Shown here one piece after another: positions 1 through 9,123 of a DNA stretch of 64,000 bases. Both the position numbers and the translations under genes were made by a program. Origin of the DNA: Pseudomonas brassicacearum (GTDB lineage Bacteria; Pseudomonadota; Gammaproteobacteria; Pseudomonadales; Pseudomonadaceae); NCBI RefSeq assembly GCF_003732225.1, contig NZ_MOBJ01000012.1, positions 124,001 through 188,000 of the forward strand, read 5' to 3'. The stretch's first letter is position 1. Every line of letters begins with the position of its first letter. The notes beneath the pieces were generated by a model. It saw only the letters and a program-made list of their open reading frames with translations. It did not search any database and had not been told where the DNA came from.

Positions 1-576
1 GAGATATCCGAATCACAGCTGTTCCAGGTCGAAACCGCCAAGGGGACCGAGCGGTTTTTCGCGACCAGACGTTTTGACCGTGAAGCAGATGCCAAGCGCC
101 ACATGCTGACCGCTTCGGCCATTCTGTATGCAGACTTTCGGGCACCCAGCCTTGATTACGCGGATTTGTTGCGGGCGACCTGGGCGATGACCAAGGATGC
201 GGTCGAGGTAGAGAAAATGGCCCGATTGATGGTCTTCAATGCCCTGGCCCACAATCGTGACGATCACGCCAAAAACTTCTCGTTCTTTGGTGGGCTGGCC
301 GGGTGGAAAATGGCACCGGCCTACGACCTGACGTTTTCCAGCACGGGCGGGCGAGGCAATGAACACACCACGGCATTCGCAGGGAGAGGCAATCCCTCGC
401 GCAAGGCAATTGTCGAGGTCTGTAAGGCCTTCAGTTTCCTCAGGCCTGGGCATTACATCGAGCAGACGCTGGATGCCTTTGCCAACTGGACTGCCTATTG
501 CGCCGAGTTGGATATCGACAAGGCGCAAAGCCAGAAGTTGTTGATAACGCTCGCATCGGTATGGGATGCGTTCTAG
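1..576 (+). CDS. HipA-family kinase toxin, C-terminal part (5' end outside window)
   Basis: The reading frame is open from base 1 to a stop at 574-576, so the gene is cut by the window edge. The visible part carries the HipA C-terminal kinase core: the stretch HNRDDHAKNF (about nt 250-279) matches the catalytic Asp/metal-Asn loop of HipA Ser/Thr kinases, and APAYDLTFS about 25 residues later matches the metal-binding Asp segment. HipA proteins phosphorylate glutamyl-tRNA synthetase or other targets and pair with an HTH antitoxin HipB, usually encoded upstream. No hipB can be seen because that side is missing. A short convergent gap of 4 bases separates it from the LprI-like gene. Family membership is firm; toxin activity is inferred. 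Confidence 0.85.
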   Translation, partial: EISESQLFQVETAKGTERFFATRRFDREADAKRHMLTASAILYADFRAPSLDYADLLRATWAMTKDAVEVEKMARLMVFNALAHNRDDHAKNFSFFGGLAGWKMAPAYDLTFSSTGGRGNEHTTAFAGRGNPSRKAIVEVCKAFSFLRPGHYIEQTLDAFANWTAYCAELDIDKAQSQKLLITLASVWDAF

Positions 577-580
577 CGTC

Positions 581-982
581 TTATTCCTGGCCGATCGACT
601 CCAAAAACTCCGACCGCTCGTCGCTTTTGCTCGCCAGGCAATCGTTCAGGTCAATGGTGTAGGCCTTGCTGCCCACTGTCGCGGGGAACGGCGCAATCGC
701 GCAATCGGCATCCCGCGATTTCATCCAGAGCTGTTCGGCGGTCTGGAGTTTGCCGGTGATGTCTGCCAACTGCGCCTTGTTGTTCGCGTATTTGGTTTTC
801 ATCCGCTCCAGTAGCGCCTGGAAATTGTCCTTGAGCAGCTGTTCGGCGGTGGTTTTGCTGTAGGCCGAACATTCCAGAGTCTGGACGTCGTTTTCGACCG
901 CGTCGCACGGGTTGTTGTCGGCTTCTTCAGCCGCCTGTACGCCGGTCGCTATCAGTGCCAAAGCCAGGAAGATCGATTTCAT
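581..982 (-). CDS. LprI-like secreted protein (DUF1311 family)
   Basis: A 133-residue protein with an N-terminal signal peptide (hydrophobic residues about 4-18, AxA-like end near GVQAAE). The motif LQTAEQLWMKSRDADC near residue 95 and four cysteines (C26, C38 and two near the C-terminus) fit the DUF1311/LprI fold, whose founding member inhibits lysozyme in mycobacteria. Much longer upstream extensions of the frame exist, but the ATG at 980-982 gives a proper signal peptide and normal family length. Most probably a periplasmic protein; lysozyme inhibition in Pseudomonas is not established. It stands alone, convergent with the HipA-like gene. Confidence 0.8.
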   Translation of the reverse strand: MKSIFLALALIATGVQAAEEADNNPCDAVENDVQTLECSAYSKTTAEQLLKDNFQALLERMKTKYANNKAQLADITGKLQTAEQLWMKSRDADCAIAPFPATVGSKAYTIDLNDCLASKSDERSEFLESIGQE

Positions 983-1231
983 TGCGCCGCCGCCCCTTAT
1001 TCCAGTAAAGCTTCCGGTGAAACATTCAGTAATGCGGCGAATTCTGGCCCAACTACCGGGGAAAGAACAGCTGGGCAAATAGCCCGCAGTGAGACCCTTT
1101 GTCGCGTATTGACGCTTTCGGCAATTCCCCTGTCGTTTTTGCACCCGGCTGCCCCGTCCCTCAAGCATATGCTGACCCCAAAGCGCCGGCAGACGATTCG
1201 GCGCATGAATCGCTAACAAGGGGACAGCCTG

Positions 1232-2209
1232 ATGAGCCCAGCCGAATTGCACGCCGACAGCATCGTTATCGACGGGCTGATCATTGCCAAGTGGAACCGT
1301 GAGCTGTTCGAAGACATGCGCAAGGGCGGTCTGACCGCGGCCAACTGCACCGTTTCGGTGTGGGAGGGGTTCCAGGCGACCATCAACAATATCGCCGCGA
1401 GCCAGAAGCTGATTCGTGAGAACAGCGACCTGGTGATTCCGGTCAAGACCACTGCCGACATCCGTCTCGCCAAAGAACAGGGCAAGACCGGGATCATCTT
1501 CGGCTTCCAGAACGCCCATGCTTTTGAGGACCAGATCGGCTACGTCGAGATCTTCAAGCAGCTCGGGGTTGGCGTGGTACAGATGTGCTACAACACCCAG
1601 AACCTGGTGGGCACCGGTTGCTACGAGCGTGATGGCGGGCTGTCCGGTTTTGGTCGTGAAATCGTCGCGGAAATGAACCGCGCCGGCATCATGTGCGACC
1701 TGTCGCACGTCGGCTCCAAGACGTCTGAAGAAGTCATTCTCGAATCGAAAAAGCCGGTGTGCTACTCCCACTGCCTGCCATCGGGTCTCAAAGAGCACCC
1801 GCGCAACAAGTCCGATGAAGAACTGAAGTTCATTGCCGACCACGGCGGCTTTGTCGGCGTGACCATGTTCGCGCCGTTCCTCGCCAAAGGCATCGACTCG
1901 ACCATCGACGACTACGCCGAAGCCATCGAATACACCATGAACATCGTCGGTGAAGACGCGATCGGTATCGGCACCGACTTCACCCAGGGTCATGGCCAGG
2001 ATTTCTTCGAAATGCTGACCCACGACAAGGGCTACGCCCGTCGTCTGACCAGCTTCGGCAAGATCATCAACCCGCTGGGCATCCGCACCGTGGGCGAGTT
2101 CCCGAACCTGACCGAGACACTGCTCAAGCGCGGCCATTCCGAGCGCGTAGTGCGCAAGATCATGGGCGAAAACTGGGTCAACGTCTTGAAAGACGTCTGG
2201 GGCGAATAA
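1232..2209 (+). CDS. M19 (renal dipeptidase-like) family protein heading the dgc operon
   Basis: 325 residues, family-typical length, homologous throughout to membrane dipeptidases (M19). The ATG follows AAGGGGACA spacing. Conserved pieces are CDLSHVG (H159), YSHC (H180), PRN and GIGTDF. However, the first metal pair, normally HxD just after the DG of the first strand, is replaced here (D14-G15-L16-I17-I18), and the bridging Glu position reads Gln (FGFQNAH, Q93). A classic binuclear zinc dipeptidase reaction is therefore doubtful. It sits directly before the DUF5943 gene and dgcA; the same order occurs in P. aeruginosa (PA5396 region, from memory), so a role in dimethylglycine or related methylamine use is inferred from context only. 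Confidence 0.85.
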   Translation: MSPAELHADSIVIDGLIIAKWNRELFEDMRKGGLTAANCTVSVWEGFQATINNIAASQKLIRENSDLVIPVKTTADIRLAKEQGKTGIIFGFQNAHAFEDQIGYVEIFKQLGVGVVQMCYNTQNLVGTGCYERDGGLSGFGREIVAEMNRAGIMCDLSHVGSKTSEEVILESKKPVCYSHCLPSGLKEHPRNKSDEELKFIADHGGFVGVTMFAPFLAKGIDSTIDDYAEAIEYTMNIVGEDAIGIGTDFTQGHGQDFFEMLTHDKGYARRLTSFGKIINPLGIRTVGEFPNLTETLLKRGHSERVVRKIMGENWVNVLKDVWGE

Positions 2210-2231
2210 GCCTACTTACAAACAACGATTC

Positions 2232-2334
2232 CTGTAGCAGCTGCCGAGGTACGAGGCTGCGTTGCGGTCCGCAGGACCGCCCTGGGGGCCGCTTCGCAGC
2301 CCAACGCAGCCTCGCAGGCTCGGCAGCTGCTACA
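2232..2334. repeat. REPIN-like inverted repeat, class C (TGTAGCAGCTGCCG type)
   Basis: The outer arms TGTAGCAGCTGCCGA and CGGCAGCTGCTACA are exact inverted copies, and an inner pair (CTGCGTTG and CAACGCAG) adds a second stem. It fills the gap between the dipeptidase-like gene and the DUF5943 gene. Two more class C elements occur in the window (about 21.9 and 25.9 kb). Confidence 0.85.
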
Positions 2335-2370
2335 CATCGCCTCAATAAATCGAATTCTGGAGTTTTACCC

Positions 2371-2901
2371 ATGGCCAAGATCGCCCCGCAATTGCCAATC
2401 GAAGTCGACAGCGAAACCGGTGTCTGGACCTCCGACGCCCTGCCGATGCTGTATGTACCGCGTCACTTCTTCGTCAACAACCACATGGGCATCGAGGAAG
2501 TGCTGGGGGCTGAGGCCTATGCCGAGATCCTCTACAAGGCCGGCTACAAATCTGCCTGGCACTGGTGTGAAAAAGAAGCTGAATGCCACGGCCTGGAAGG
2601 CGTTGCGGTGTTCGAGCACTACATGAAGCGCCTGTCGCAACGTGGCTGGGGCCTGTTCAAGATCCAGGACATCGACCTCGACAAAGGCACTGCCAGCGTC
2701 AAGCTCGAGCACTCGGCGTTCGTCTACGTCTACGGCAAGGTCGGACGCAAGGTCGACTACATGTTCACTGGCTGGTTTGCCGGTGCCATGGATCAGATTC
2801 TGCAAGCGCGCGGCAGCAAGATTCGCACCGTCGCCGAACAGGTTTACGGTGGCTCCGAAGAAGGCCACGACGACGGCTTGTTCACCGTCAAGCCGTTGTA
2901 A
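2371..2901 (+). CDS. DUF5943 (V4R-like) protein of the dgc operon
   Basis: A 176-residue soluble protein beginning MAKIAPQLPIEVD, with a good GGAGTTTTACCC leader before the ATG. It resembles the DUF5943/4-vinyl-reductase (V4R) small-ligand fold: a central alpha/beta region ending in a small Gly/Arg segment near FTGWFAGAMDQIL. No catalytic motif is evident. It lies 16 bases before dgcA and is kept in this position in pseudomonads (PA5397 in PAO1, from memory). A ligand-sensing or accessory role in dimethylglycine demethylation is plausible, but nothing in the sequence proves it. Confidence 0.8.
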   Translation: MAKIAPQLPIEVDSETGVWTSDALPMLYVPRHFFVNNHMGIEEVLGAEAYAEILYKAGYKSAWHWCEKEAECHGLEGVAVFEHYMKRLSQRGWGLFKIQDIDLDKGTASVKLEHSAFVYVYGKVGRKVDYMFTGWFAGAMDQILQARGSKIRTVAEQVYGGSEEGHDDGLFTVKPL

Positions 2902-2916
2902 GTCGAGGATCCTGCC

Positions 2917-4977
2917 ATGGCTTTCGAAGCAATGTTCCAGCCGATTCAAATCGGCAAACTGACCATCCGCAACCGCGTGCTCAGCACCGCGCATGCCGAG
3001 GTTTACGCCACCGACGGCGGAATGACCACCGATCGGTACGTGAAGTATTACGAAGAGAAAGCCAAGGGCGGGATCGGCCTGGCGATTTGCGGCGGTTCCT
3101 CCAGCGTGGCCATCGACAGCCCGCAAGGCTGGTGGAAGTCGGTCAACCTGGCCGACGACCGGATCATTCCGCACTTCCAGAATCTGGCCGATGCCATGCA
3201 CAAGCATGGCGCCAAGATCATGATTCAGATTACCCACATGGGCCGTCGCTCGCGTTGGGATGGCGATCATTGGCCGACCCTGCTGTCGCCGTCGGGCATC
3301 CGTGAACCGGTGCACCGCGCGACCTGCAAAACCATCGAGCCGGAAGAAATCTGGCGGGTGATCGGCAACTACGCCAGCGCCGCCGCACGCGCCAAGGCCG
3401 GTGGCCTGGACGGCGTTGAACTGTCGGCGGTGCACCAGCACATGATCGACCAGTTCTGGAGCCCGCGAGTCAACAAACGTACCGACGAATGGGGCGGCAG
3501 CTTCGAGAACCGCATGCGTTTCGGCCTGGAAGTGATCAAGGCTGTGCGTAAGGAAGTCGGTCCGGACTTCTGCGTCGGCATCCGTATCTGCGGTGACGAA
3601 TTCCACCCTGATGGCCTGAGCCATGAGGACATGAAGCAGATCGCCAAGTACTACGACGACACCGGCATGATCGACTTCATCGGCGTCGTGGGCTCGGGGT
3701 GCGATACCCACAACACCCTGGCCAACGTTATTCCCAACATGAGTTATCCACCGGAGCCGTTCCTGCATTTGGCGGCCGGTATCAAGGAAGTGGTCAAGGC
3801 CCCGGTGCTGCACGCGCAGAACATCAAGGACCCGAACCAGGCGACACGTATTCTGGAAGGTGGTTACGTCGACATGGTCGGCATGACCCGCGCGCACATC
3901 GCTGATCCGCACCTGATCGCCAAAATCAAAATGGGCCAGGTCGACCAGATCAAACAGTGTGTTGGCGCCAACTACTGCATCGACCGTCAGTACCAGGGTC
4001 TGGACGTTTTGTGCATTCAGAACGCCGCGACTTCCCGTGAATACATGGGCGTGCCGCACATCATCGAGAAGTCGACCGGTGTCAAACGCAAAGTCGTGGT
4101 CGTCGGTGCCGGCCCTGCCGGGATGGAAGCTGCACGCGTGTCGGCCGAACGTGGCCACGACGTGACCCTGTTCGAGAAGAAAGAATTCATCGGCGGGCAG
4201 ATCACTACCGCCTCGAAAGCTCCGCAGCGGGACCAGATCGCCGGTATCACCCGTTGGTTCCAGCTGGAACTGGCGCGTTTGAAAGTCGACCTGCGCCTGG
4301 GCGTGGCAGCCGATGCAGCGACCATTCTCGACCTGCGTCCGGACGTGGTGGTGCTCGCCGTTGGCGGTCATCCGTTCCTTGAGCAGAACGAACACTGGGG
4401 TGCGGCTGAAGGCCTGGTGGTCAGCAGCTGGGACATCCTCGACGGCAAGGTTGCACCGGGCAAAAACGTATTGGTCTACGACACCATTTGCGAGTTCACC
4501 GGGATGTCGACGGCGGACTTCCTCGCCGACAAGGGCAGCCAGGTCGAGATCGTCACCGACGACATCAAGCCGGGTGTGGCGATTGGCGGCACATCGTTCC
4601 CGACTTACTACCGCAGCATGTACCCGAAAGAAGTGATCATGACCGGGGACATGATGCTGGAGAAGGTCTACCGCGAAGGCGACAAGCTGGTGGCGGTGCT
4701 CGAGAACGAATACACCGGCGCCAAAGAGGAGCGGGTGGTCGATCAGGTCGTGGTCGAGAACGGCGTGCGGCCGGACGAAGAAATCTACTACGCGCTGAAG
4801 GAAGGCTCGCGCAACAAAGGCCAGATGGACATCGAAGCCCTGTTCGCGATCAAGCCTCAGCCATCGTTGAGCCAGACGGGTGACGGCTACTTGCTGTTCC
4901 GCATCGGCGACTGCGTGGCCCAGCGCAACACGCACGCGGCGATCTACGACGCACTGCGGCTGTGCAAGGATTTCTAA
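2917..4977 (+). CDS. dgcA: Dimethylglycine demethylation protein DgcA (FMN/FAD/Fe-S oxidoreductase)
   Basis: 686 residues in the layout of the 2,4-dienoyl-CoA reductase/trimethylamine dehydrogenase family. An old-yellow-enzyme TIM barrel binds FMN (residues 1 to about 345), a cysteine cluster follows at CVGANYC..C (about 348-366) for a 4Fe-4S centre, and an FAD/NAD Rossmann domain starts at VVVVGAGPAGMEAA (about 391). In Pseudomonas, DgcAB converts dimethylglycine to sarcosine, releasing formaldehyde or a C1 unit. The next genes, dgcB and the Etf pair, supply the electron path. The start ATG is preceded by GAGGATCCTGCC. GbdR control is expected from the family but I could not point to its site. 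Confidence 0.93.
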   Translation: MAFEAMFQPIQIGKLTIRNRVLSTAHAEVYATDGGMTTDRYVKYYEEKAKGGIGLAICGGSSSVAIDSPQGWWKSVNLADDRIIPHFQNLADAMHKHGAKIMIQITHMGRRSRWDGDHWPTLLSPSGIREPVHRATCKTIEPEEIWRVIGNYASAAARAKAGGLDGVELSAVHQHMIDQFWSPRVNKRTDEWGGSFENRMRFGLEVIKAVRKEVGPDFCVGIRICGDEFHPDGLSHEDMKQIAKYYDDTGMIDFIGVVGSGCDTHNTLANVIPNMSYPPEPFLHLAAGIKEVVKAPVLHAQNIKDPNQATRILEGGYVDMVGMTRAHIADPHLIAKIKMGQVDQIKQCVGANYCIDRQYQGLDVLCIQNAATSREYMGVPHIIEKSTGVKRKVVVVGAGPAGMEAARVSAERGHDVTLFEKKEFIGGQITTASKAPQRDQIAGITRWFQLELARLKVDLRLGVAADAATILDLRPDVVVLAVGGHPFLEQNEHWGAAEGLVVSSWDILDGKVAPGKNVLVYDTICEFTGMSTADFLADKGSQVEIVTDDIKPGVAIGGTSFPTYYRSMYPKEVIMTGDMMLEKVYREGDKLVAVLENEYTGAKEERVVDQVVVENGVRPDEEIYYALKEGSRNKGQMDIEALFAIKPQPSLSQTGDGYLLFRIGDCVAQRNTHAAIYDALRLCKDF

Positions 4978-4991
4978 GAGCTTGTGGATCC

Positions 4992-5083
4992 CCTGTGGGA
5001 GCGAGCTTGCTCGCGATGAACGATGACGCGGAGCCTCTGATGCACCGCGTCGCCTGAATCGCGAGCAAGCTCGCTCCCACAGG
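4992..5083. repeat. REPIN, class A (GTGGGAGCGAGCTTGCTCGCGAT type)
   Basis: Two class A REP sequences in inverted orientation, outer ends CCTGTGGGAGCGAGC and GCTCGCTCCCACAGG, around a short variable middle. Lies in the 168-base dgcA-dgcB gap and would form a large hairpin in the shared transcript. Confidence 0.9.
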
Positions 5084-5145
5084 AATCGAGCAAGGCATCC
5101 AGGTAGTTAAGCCTGCAAGACCCCGAGGTCTTTGGGAGCTCCACC

Positions 5146-7095
5146 ATGCTAAACACCCTTCTTCCCATCCTGCTGTTCGCTGCCCTGGGCCTGGCTGTCC
5201 TGGGCGCGCTGCGGCGGGTGGCTATGTGGCGCCGGGGCCGTGCGTCCAAGGTCGATCTGATCGGCGGCCTGCTGGCCATGCCCAAACGCTACATGGTCGA
5301 TCTGCACCACGTGGTGGCGCGGGACAAATACATCGCCAACACCCACGTCGCCACGGCGGGTGGTGCCGTGGCGTCCATCGTGCTGGCGATTCTGGTTCAC
5401 GGTTTTGGCCTGCATAACCGCTTCCTCGGTTATGCACTGTTGCTGATGACGGCAGTGATGTTCGTCGGTGCGATCTTTGTTTACCTGCGTCGGCGCAACC
5501 CGCCGGCCCGTTTATCCAAAGGTCCGTGGATGCGCCTGCCGAAAAGCTTGCTGGCATTCTCGGCGTCGTTCTTCCTGGTGACCTTGCCGGTGGCGGGCAT
5601 CCTTCCGGAAAACTTCGGCGGCTGGCTGTTGGCGGCGATCCTCGGTGTTGGCGTGCTGTGGGGCGTATCCGAATTGTTTCTCGGCATGACCTGGGGCGGG
5701 CCGATGAAGCACGCCTTCGCCGGTGCCTTGCACCTGGCCTGGCACCGTCGCGCCGAACGTTTTGGTGGTGGTCGTTCTACGGGTCTTAAACCGCTTGACC
5801 TGAACGATCCGCAAGCCCCCTTGGGTGTGGAAAAACCCAAGGATTTTACCTGGAACCAACTGCTCGGCTTCGACGCCTGCGTGCAGTGCGGTAAATGCGA
5901 AGCCGCGTGCCCGGCGTTCGCCGCTGGCCAGCCGCTGAACCCGAAAAAACTGATTCAGGACATGGTCGTCGGCCTGGCGGGCGGCACCGATGCCAAATTC
6001 GCCGGCAGCCCTTATCCCGGCAAAGCAATTGGCGAACACGCGGGCAATCCGCATCAACCGATCGTCAACGGTCTGGTCGACGCTGAAACCCTGTGGTCCT
6101 GCACCACCTGCCGTGCCTGTGTTGAAGAATGCCCGATGATGATCGAGCACGTTGACGCCATCGTCGACATGCGCCGCCATCTGACCCTGGAAAAAGGTGC
6201 GACCCCGAACAAGGGCGCTGAAGTCCTCGAAAACCTGATCGCCACCGACAACCCGGGCGGTTTTGCGCCGGGCGGGCGGATGAACTGGGCGGCAGACCTG
6301 AACCTGACGCTGCTCAGCGAGAAGAAATCCACCGACGTGCTGTTCTGGGTCGGCGATGGTGCTTTCGACATGCGCAACCAGCGCACCTTGCGCGCCTTCG
6401 TCAAAGTGCTGAAAGCCGCGAAAGTCGACTTTGCCGTGCTCGGTCTTGAAGAGCGTGACAGCGGTGACGTGGCCCGGCGTCTGGGCGACGAAGCGACCTT
6501 CCAGCTGTTGGCCAAACGCAATATCCAGACCCTGGCCAAATACAGCTTCAACCGCATCGTCACCTGCGATCCGCACAGCTTCCACGTGCTGAAGAACGAA
6601 TACGGCGCCTTCGATGGCAACTACCTGGTGCAGCACCACAGCACCTACATGGCGGAAATCATCGACGCTGGCGCGCTCAATCTTGGCCAGCACAAAGGCA
6701 ACAGCGTGACCTATCACGACCCGTGCTACCTCGGTCGCTACAACGGCGAATACGAGGCGCCACGCCAGGTGCTGCGAGCGCTGGGGATCGAGGTCAAGGA
6801 AATGCAACGCTCCGGTTTCCGCTCGCGCTGCTGCGGCGGTGGCGGTGGTGCGCCGATCACTGACATTCCGGGCAAGCAACGGATCCCTGACATGCGCATG
6901 GACGACATCCGCGAAACCGGTGCCGAACTGGTAGCCGTGGGTTGTCCACAGTGCACCGCGATGCTCGAAGGCGTGGTTGAACCACGACCGCTGATCAAGG
7001 ACATCGCCGAACTGGTGGCCGATGCGCTGCTCGAAGACGCGGCGCCGAGCAAGTCACCGGCACCGATCAAACGTCAACCTGCGGAGGCCCACTGA
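5146..7095 (+). CDS. dgcB: Dimethylglycine demethylation protein DgcB (membrane Fe-S, CCG-domain)
   Basis: 649 residues. The first about 190 residues contain four to five hydrophobic helices, including one at the extreme N-terminus. A ferredoxin-like part follows with two 4Fe-4S cysteine motifs, CVQCGKCEAACP (about residue 245) and CTTCRACVEECP (about 318). The C-terminal half has two cysteine-rich CCG domains (HDPCYLGRYNGEYE and CCGGGGG, about 525-565), as in heterodisulfide reductase D and GlpC. This architecture suits passing electrons from DgcA towards the quinone pool. The stop codon TGA shares a base with the ATG of the next gene (TGATG), indicating coupled translation with the Etf alpha gene. 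Confidence 0.92.
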   Translation: MLNTLLPILLFAALGLAVLGALRRVAMWRRGRASKVDLIGGLLAMPKRYMVDLHHVVARDKYIANTHVATAGGAVASIVLAILVHGFGLHNRFLGYALLLMTAVMFVGAIFVYLRRRNPPARLSKGPWMRLPKSLLAFSASFFLVTLPVAGILPENFGGWLLAAILGVGVLWGVSELFLGMTWGGPMKHAFAGALHLAWHRRAERFGGGRSTGLKPLDLNDPQAPLGVEKPKDFTWNQLLGFDACVQCGKCEAACPAFAAGQPLNPKKLIQDMVVGLAGGTDAKFAGSPYPGKAIGEHAGNPHQPIVNGLVDAETLWSCTTCRACVEECPMMIEHVDAIVDMRRHLTLEKGATPNKGAEVLENLIATDNPGGFAPGGRMNWAADLNLTLLSEKKSTDVLFWVGDGAFDMRNQRTLRAFVKVLKAAKVDFAVLGLEERDSGDVARRLGDEATFQLLAKRNIQTLAKYSFNRIVTCDPHSFHVLKNEYGAFDGNYLVQHHSTYMAEIIDAGALNLGQHKGNSVTYHDPCYLGRYNGEYEAPRQVLRALGIEVKEMQRSGFRSRCCGGGGGAPITDIPGKQRIPDMRMDDIRETGAELVAVGCPQCTAMLEGVVEPRPLIKDIAELVADALLEDAAPSKSPAPIKRQPAEAH

Positions 7096-8315
7096 TGAGC
7101 GACATTATCCGCCGCGATCCGCGCGCCGAATGGATCGCCCGTAACCGCCTGCATCCGCTGCACGCCGCCATGCAACCGGTGGAACATAGCTGGATGGGCC
7201 CCAACGGGATCATTCGCAAGAACCCTCACGGTATCGGTTTCATCGGCCCCAATGGCATCAAGCGGATTGACCGCAGTGGTGTACAGCAGGGCGGGGCGAC
7301 CAAACGTACGGCAGCCGTTGAAGTGCAACTCCCGCTGCATCAGGTGGCTGCACCTGCCTTCTACATCAGCGTGGTGCCGGACATGGTCGGCGGCCGTTTG
7401 AGTAGCCATGACCGTGACCTGCTGGGCCTGGCCCATCAGCTGGCCGGCAAGGACGGCGCCGTGCTGGCGGTGGTCTTTGGTGAACACAAGGAAAACACCT
7501 TCGCCACCGCAGGTGTCGACCGCCTGCTGGTGCTCGATGGCGAAGCATTCAATGGTTATGCACCGGAACAACGGGTGCAGGGTCTGCGGGCTGTGGATAA
7601 CCAGTTCAATCCACGTCACTGGCTGCTGCCAGACAGCCGCAGCGGTGGCGGTGAACTGGGTCGGCGCTTTGCCGCGGCACTCGGCGAGCGCCCGGCCACG
7701 CGGGTCTGGCAGGTCAAGGATCAAGAGTGCATCGGCCGCGCCGGTGCAGGTCTGCAAGACTTGGCGCGTCCTGTCGCACGGTTGATTCTGGCGGCGGTGG
7801 AATGCGCCGAGCCGGTCAGCGAAACCCGTCACGAAGCGTTGCCGGTGGAGTTATCCACAACGGTTGCACGCAGCCTGTCGCGAATCGAAGACCTGGGCGC
7901 GGTAGCAGTCGATCCGGCAGCCATTCCCATGGCCGAAGCCGAGTTCATCTTCTCGGGTGGCAACGGGGTCAAGGACTGGGGACTTTTCCACAGGACCGCA
8001 GCCGCCCTCGGCGCTACCGAAGGCGCATCGCGAGTGGCGGTGGACGACGGCTTCATGGCCCGCGACCGTCAGGTCGGCGCCAGTGGCACCTGGGTCACCG
8101 CACGGGTTTACGTGGCGGTGGGGATTTCCGGGGCGATCCAGCACCTGCAAGGCATCGGTGCCTGCGACAAGGTGGTGGCGATCAATCTTGACCCTGGCTG
8201 CGACATGATCAAGCGCGCCGACCTGTCGGTGATTGGTGAAAGCGCGGAGATTCTTCAGGCCTTGATCGCGGCGGTAGAGGCTTACCGCAACGACGCCAAG
8301 CGCGATGCGGCTTAA
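7095..8315 (+). CDS. etfA: Electron transfer flavoprotein alpha subunit, dgc-associated
   Basis: 406 residues, longer than the about 310 of the general EtfA because of an N-terminal extension of about 80 residues (MSDIIRRDPRAEWIARNR..). The C-terminal FAD domain is clear: EAEFIFSGGNGVKD, GASRVAVDDGFM, RQVGASG, and AVGISGAIQHLQGI followed by VAINLDPGC. It translationally overlaps dgcB and precedes etfB by 16 bases. It is taken to be the dedicated electron carrier pair for dimethylglycine demethylation, separate from the beta-oxidation Etf. Two perfect DnaA-box 9-mers (7592-7600 and 7851-7859) lie inside the coding sequence. Confidence 0.9.
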   Translation: MSDIIRRDPRAEWIARNRLHPLHAAMQPVEHSWMGPNGIIRKNPHGIGFIGPNGIKRIDRSGVQQGGATKRTAAVEVQLPLHQVAAPAFYISVVPDMVGGRLSSHDRDLLGLAHQLAGKDGAVLAVVFGEHKENTFATAGVDRLLVLDGEAFNGYAPEQRVQGLRAVDNQFNPRHWLLPDSRSGGGELGRRFAAALGERPATRVWQVKDQECIGRAGAGLQDLARPVARLILAAVECAEPVSETRHEALPVELSTTVARSLSRIEDLGAVAVDPAAIPMAEAEFIFSGGNGVKDWGLFHRTAAALGATEGASRVAVDDGFMARDRQVGASGTWVTARVYVAVGISGAIQHLQGIGACDKVVAINLDPGCDMIKRADLSVIGESAEILQALIAAVEAYRNDAKRDAA

Positions 8316-8331
8316 GGAAAGGACTTGGATT

Positions 8332-9102
8332 ATGAGTACTAATGTCATCAGCCTGGTGTCCATCGGCGCCCACCCGACCTCGGGCCGGCCACGCCGCGCC
8401 GAGCAGGATGCGCGGGCGGTTGAACTCGGTCTGCAACTGGCTGGGGATAACCTGCAAGTGCTGCATGCCGGTGATGTCGAGGAGCCTGCGCTGCGCGCTT
8501 ATCTGGGCATGGGCCTGGAACAGCTGCATGTGCTGGAACAACCTCAGGGCGCCGATGCGCTGCCAGCGTTGACCGCTTATTTACGCGATGCCGGCGCGCA
8601 GGTCGTGCTGACCGGCAGTCAGGCGGAAACCGGTGAAGGCTCGGGCATGTTGCCGTTCCTGCTGGCGGAAAGCCTGGGCTGGCCGTTGGTGGTCGGGCTG
8701 GCGCAGGTCGAATCCATCGACGGCAATTCGGCCCTGGTGCTGCAAGCCTTGCCCCGTGGCCAGCGTCGACGTTTGAAAGTGCGCCTGCCGTTTCTCGCCA
8801 CTGTGGATAACGCGGCGCCCAAGCCACGGCAAAGCGCCTTCGGCCCGGCCCGGCGCGGCGTGTTGCACGCGGAAGACGTTGAGATTATCGACGATGAATT
8901 GCTCGCGGTTGCAACGTTGCAACCGGCCAAGCCACGGCCAAAACGCTTGAAAGTGATCAAGGCCAAGAGCGGCGCCGACCGGATGAAAGCCGCAACGGCC
9001 AAGGCCAGCGGCGGCGGTGGGCAGGTGCTCAAAGGGGTGAGTGCCGAGGCCGGGGCTGAAGCGATTCTCAAGTTGCTGATTGAAGAAGGCGTGGTTCGCT
9101 AA
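8332..9102 (+). CDS. etfB: Electron transfer flavoprotein beta subunit, dgc-associated
   Basis: 256 residues beginning MSTNVISLVSIGAHP. The frame extends 9 codons upstream, but the ATG at 8332 follows a purine-rich AAGGAAAGGA and gives a normal N-terminus. Family features are the AMP-binding segment VVLTGSQAETGEGSGMLPFLLAESLGWPL (about 85-113 by position) and a basic C-terminal arm with KPRPKRLKVIKAKS that contacts the alpha subunit. It ends the dgcAB-etfAB operon. One DnaA-box 9-mer lies inside (8802-8810). Confidence 0.88.
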   Translation: MSTNVISLVSIGAHPTSGRPRRAEQDARAVELGLQLAGDNLQVLHAGDVEEPALRAYLGMGLEQLHVLEQPQGADALPALTAYLRDAGAQVVLTGSQAETGEGSGMLPFLLAESLGWPLVVGLAQVESIDGNSALVLQALPRGQRRRLKVRLPFLATVDNAAPKPRQSAFGPARRGVLHAEDVEIIDDELLAVATLQPAKPRPKRLKVIKAKSGADRMKAATAKASGGGGQVLKGVSAEAGAEAILKLLIEEGVVR

Positions 9103-9123
9103 CGGTCCTGTGGAGCCCGGTAA

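Noticed and set aside
581..2137. 518-codon frame including the LprI-like protein
   Set aside because: Upstream part is antisense to the dipeptidase-like gene; a signal peptide marks the real start at 982.
2365..4935. 856-codon open frame on the minus strand opposite dgcA
   Set aside because: Shadow of codon bias in a GC-rich genome. dgcA on the plus strand has full family similarity; the minus frame has no recognisable domain.
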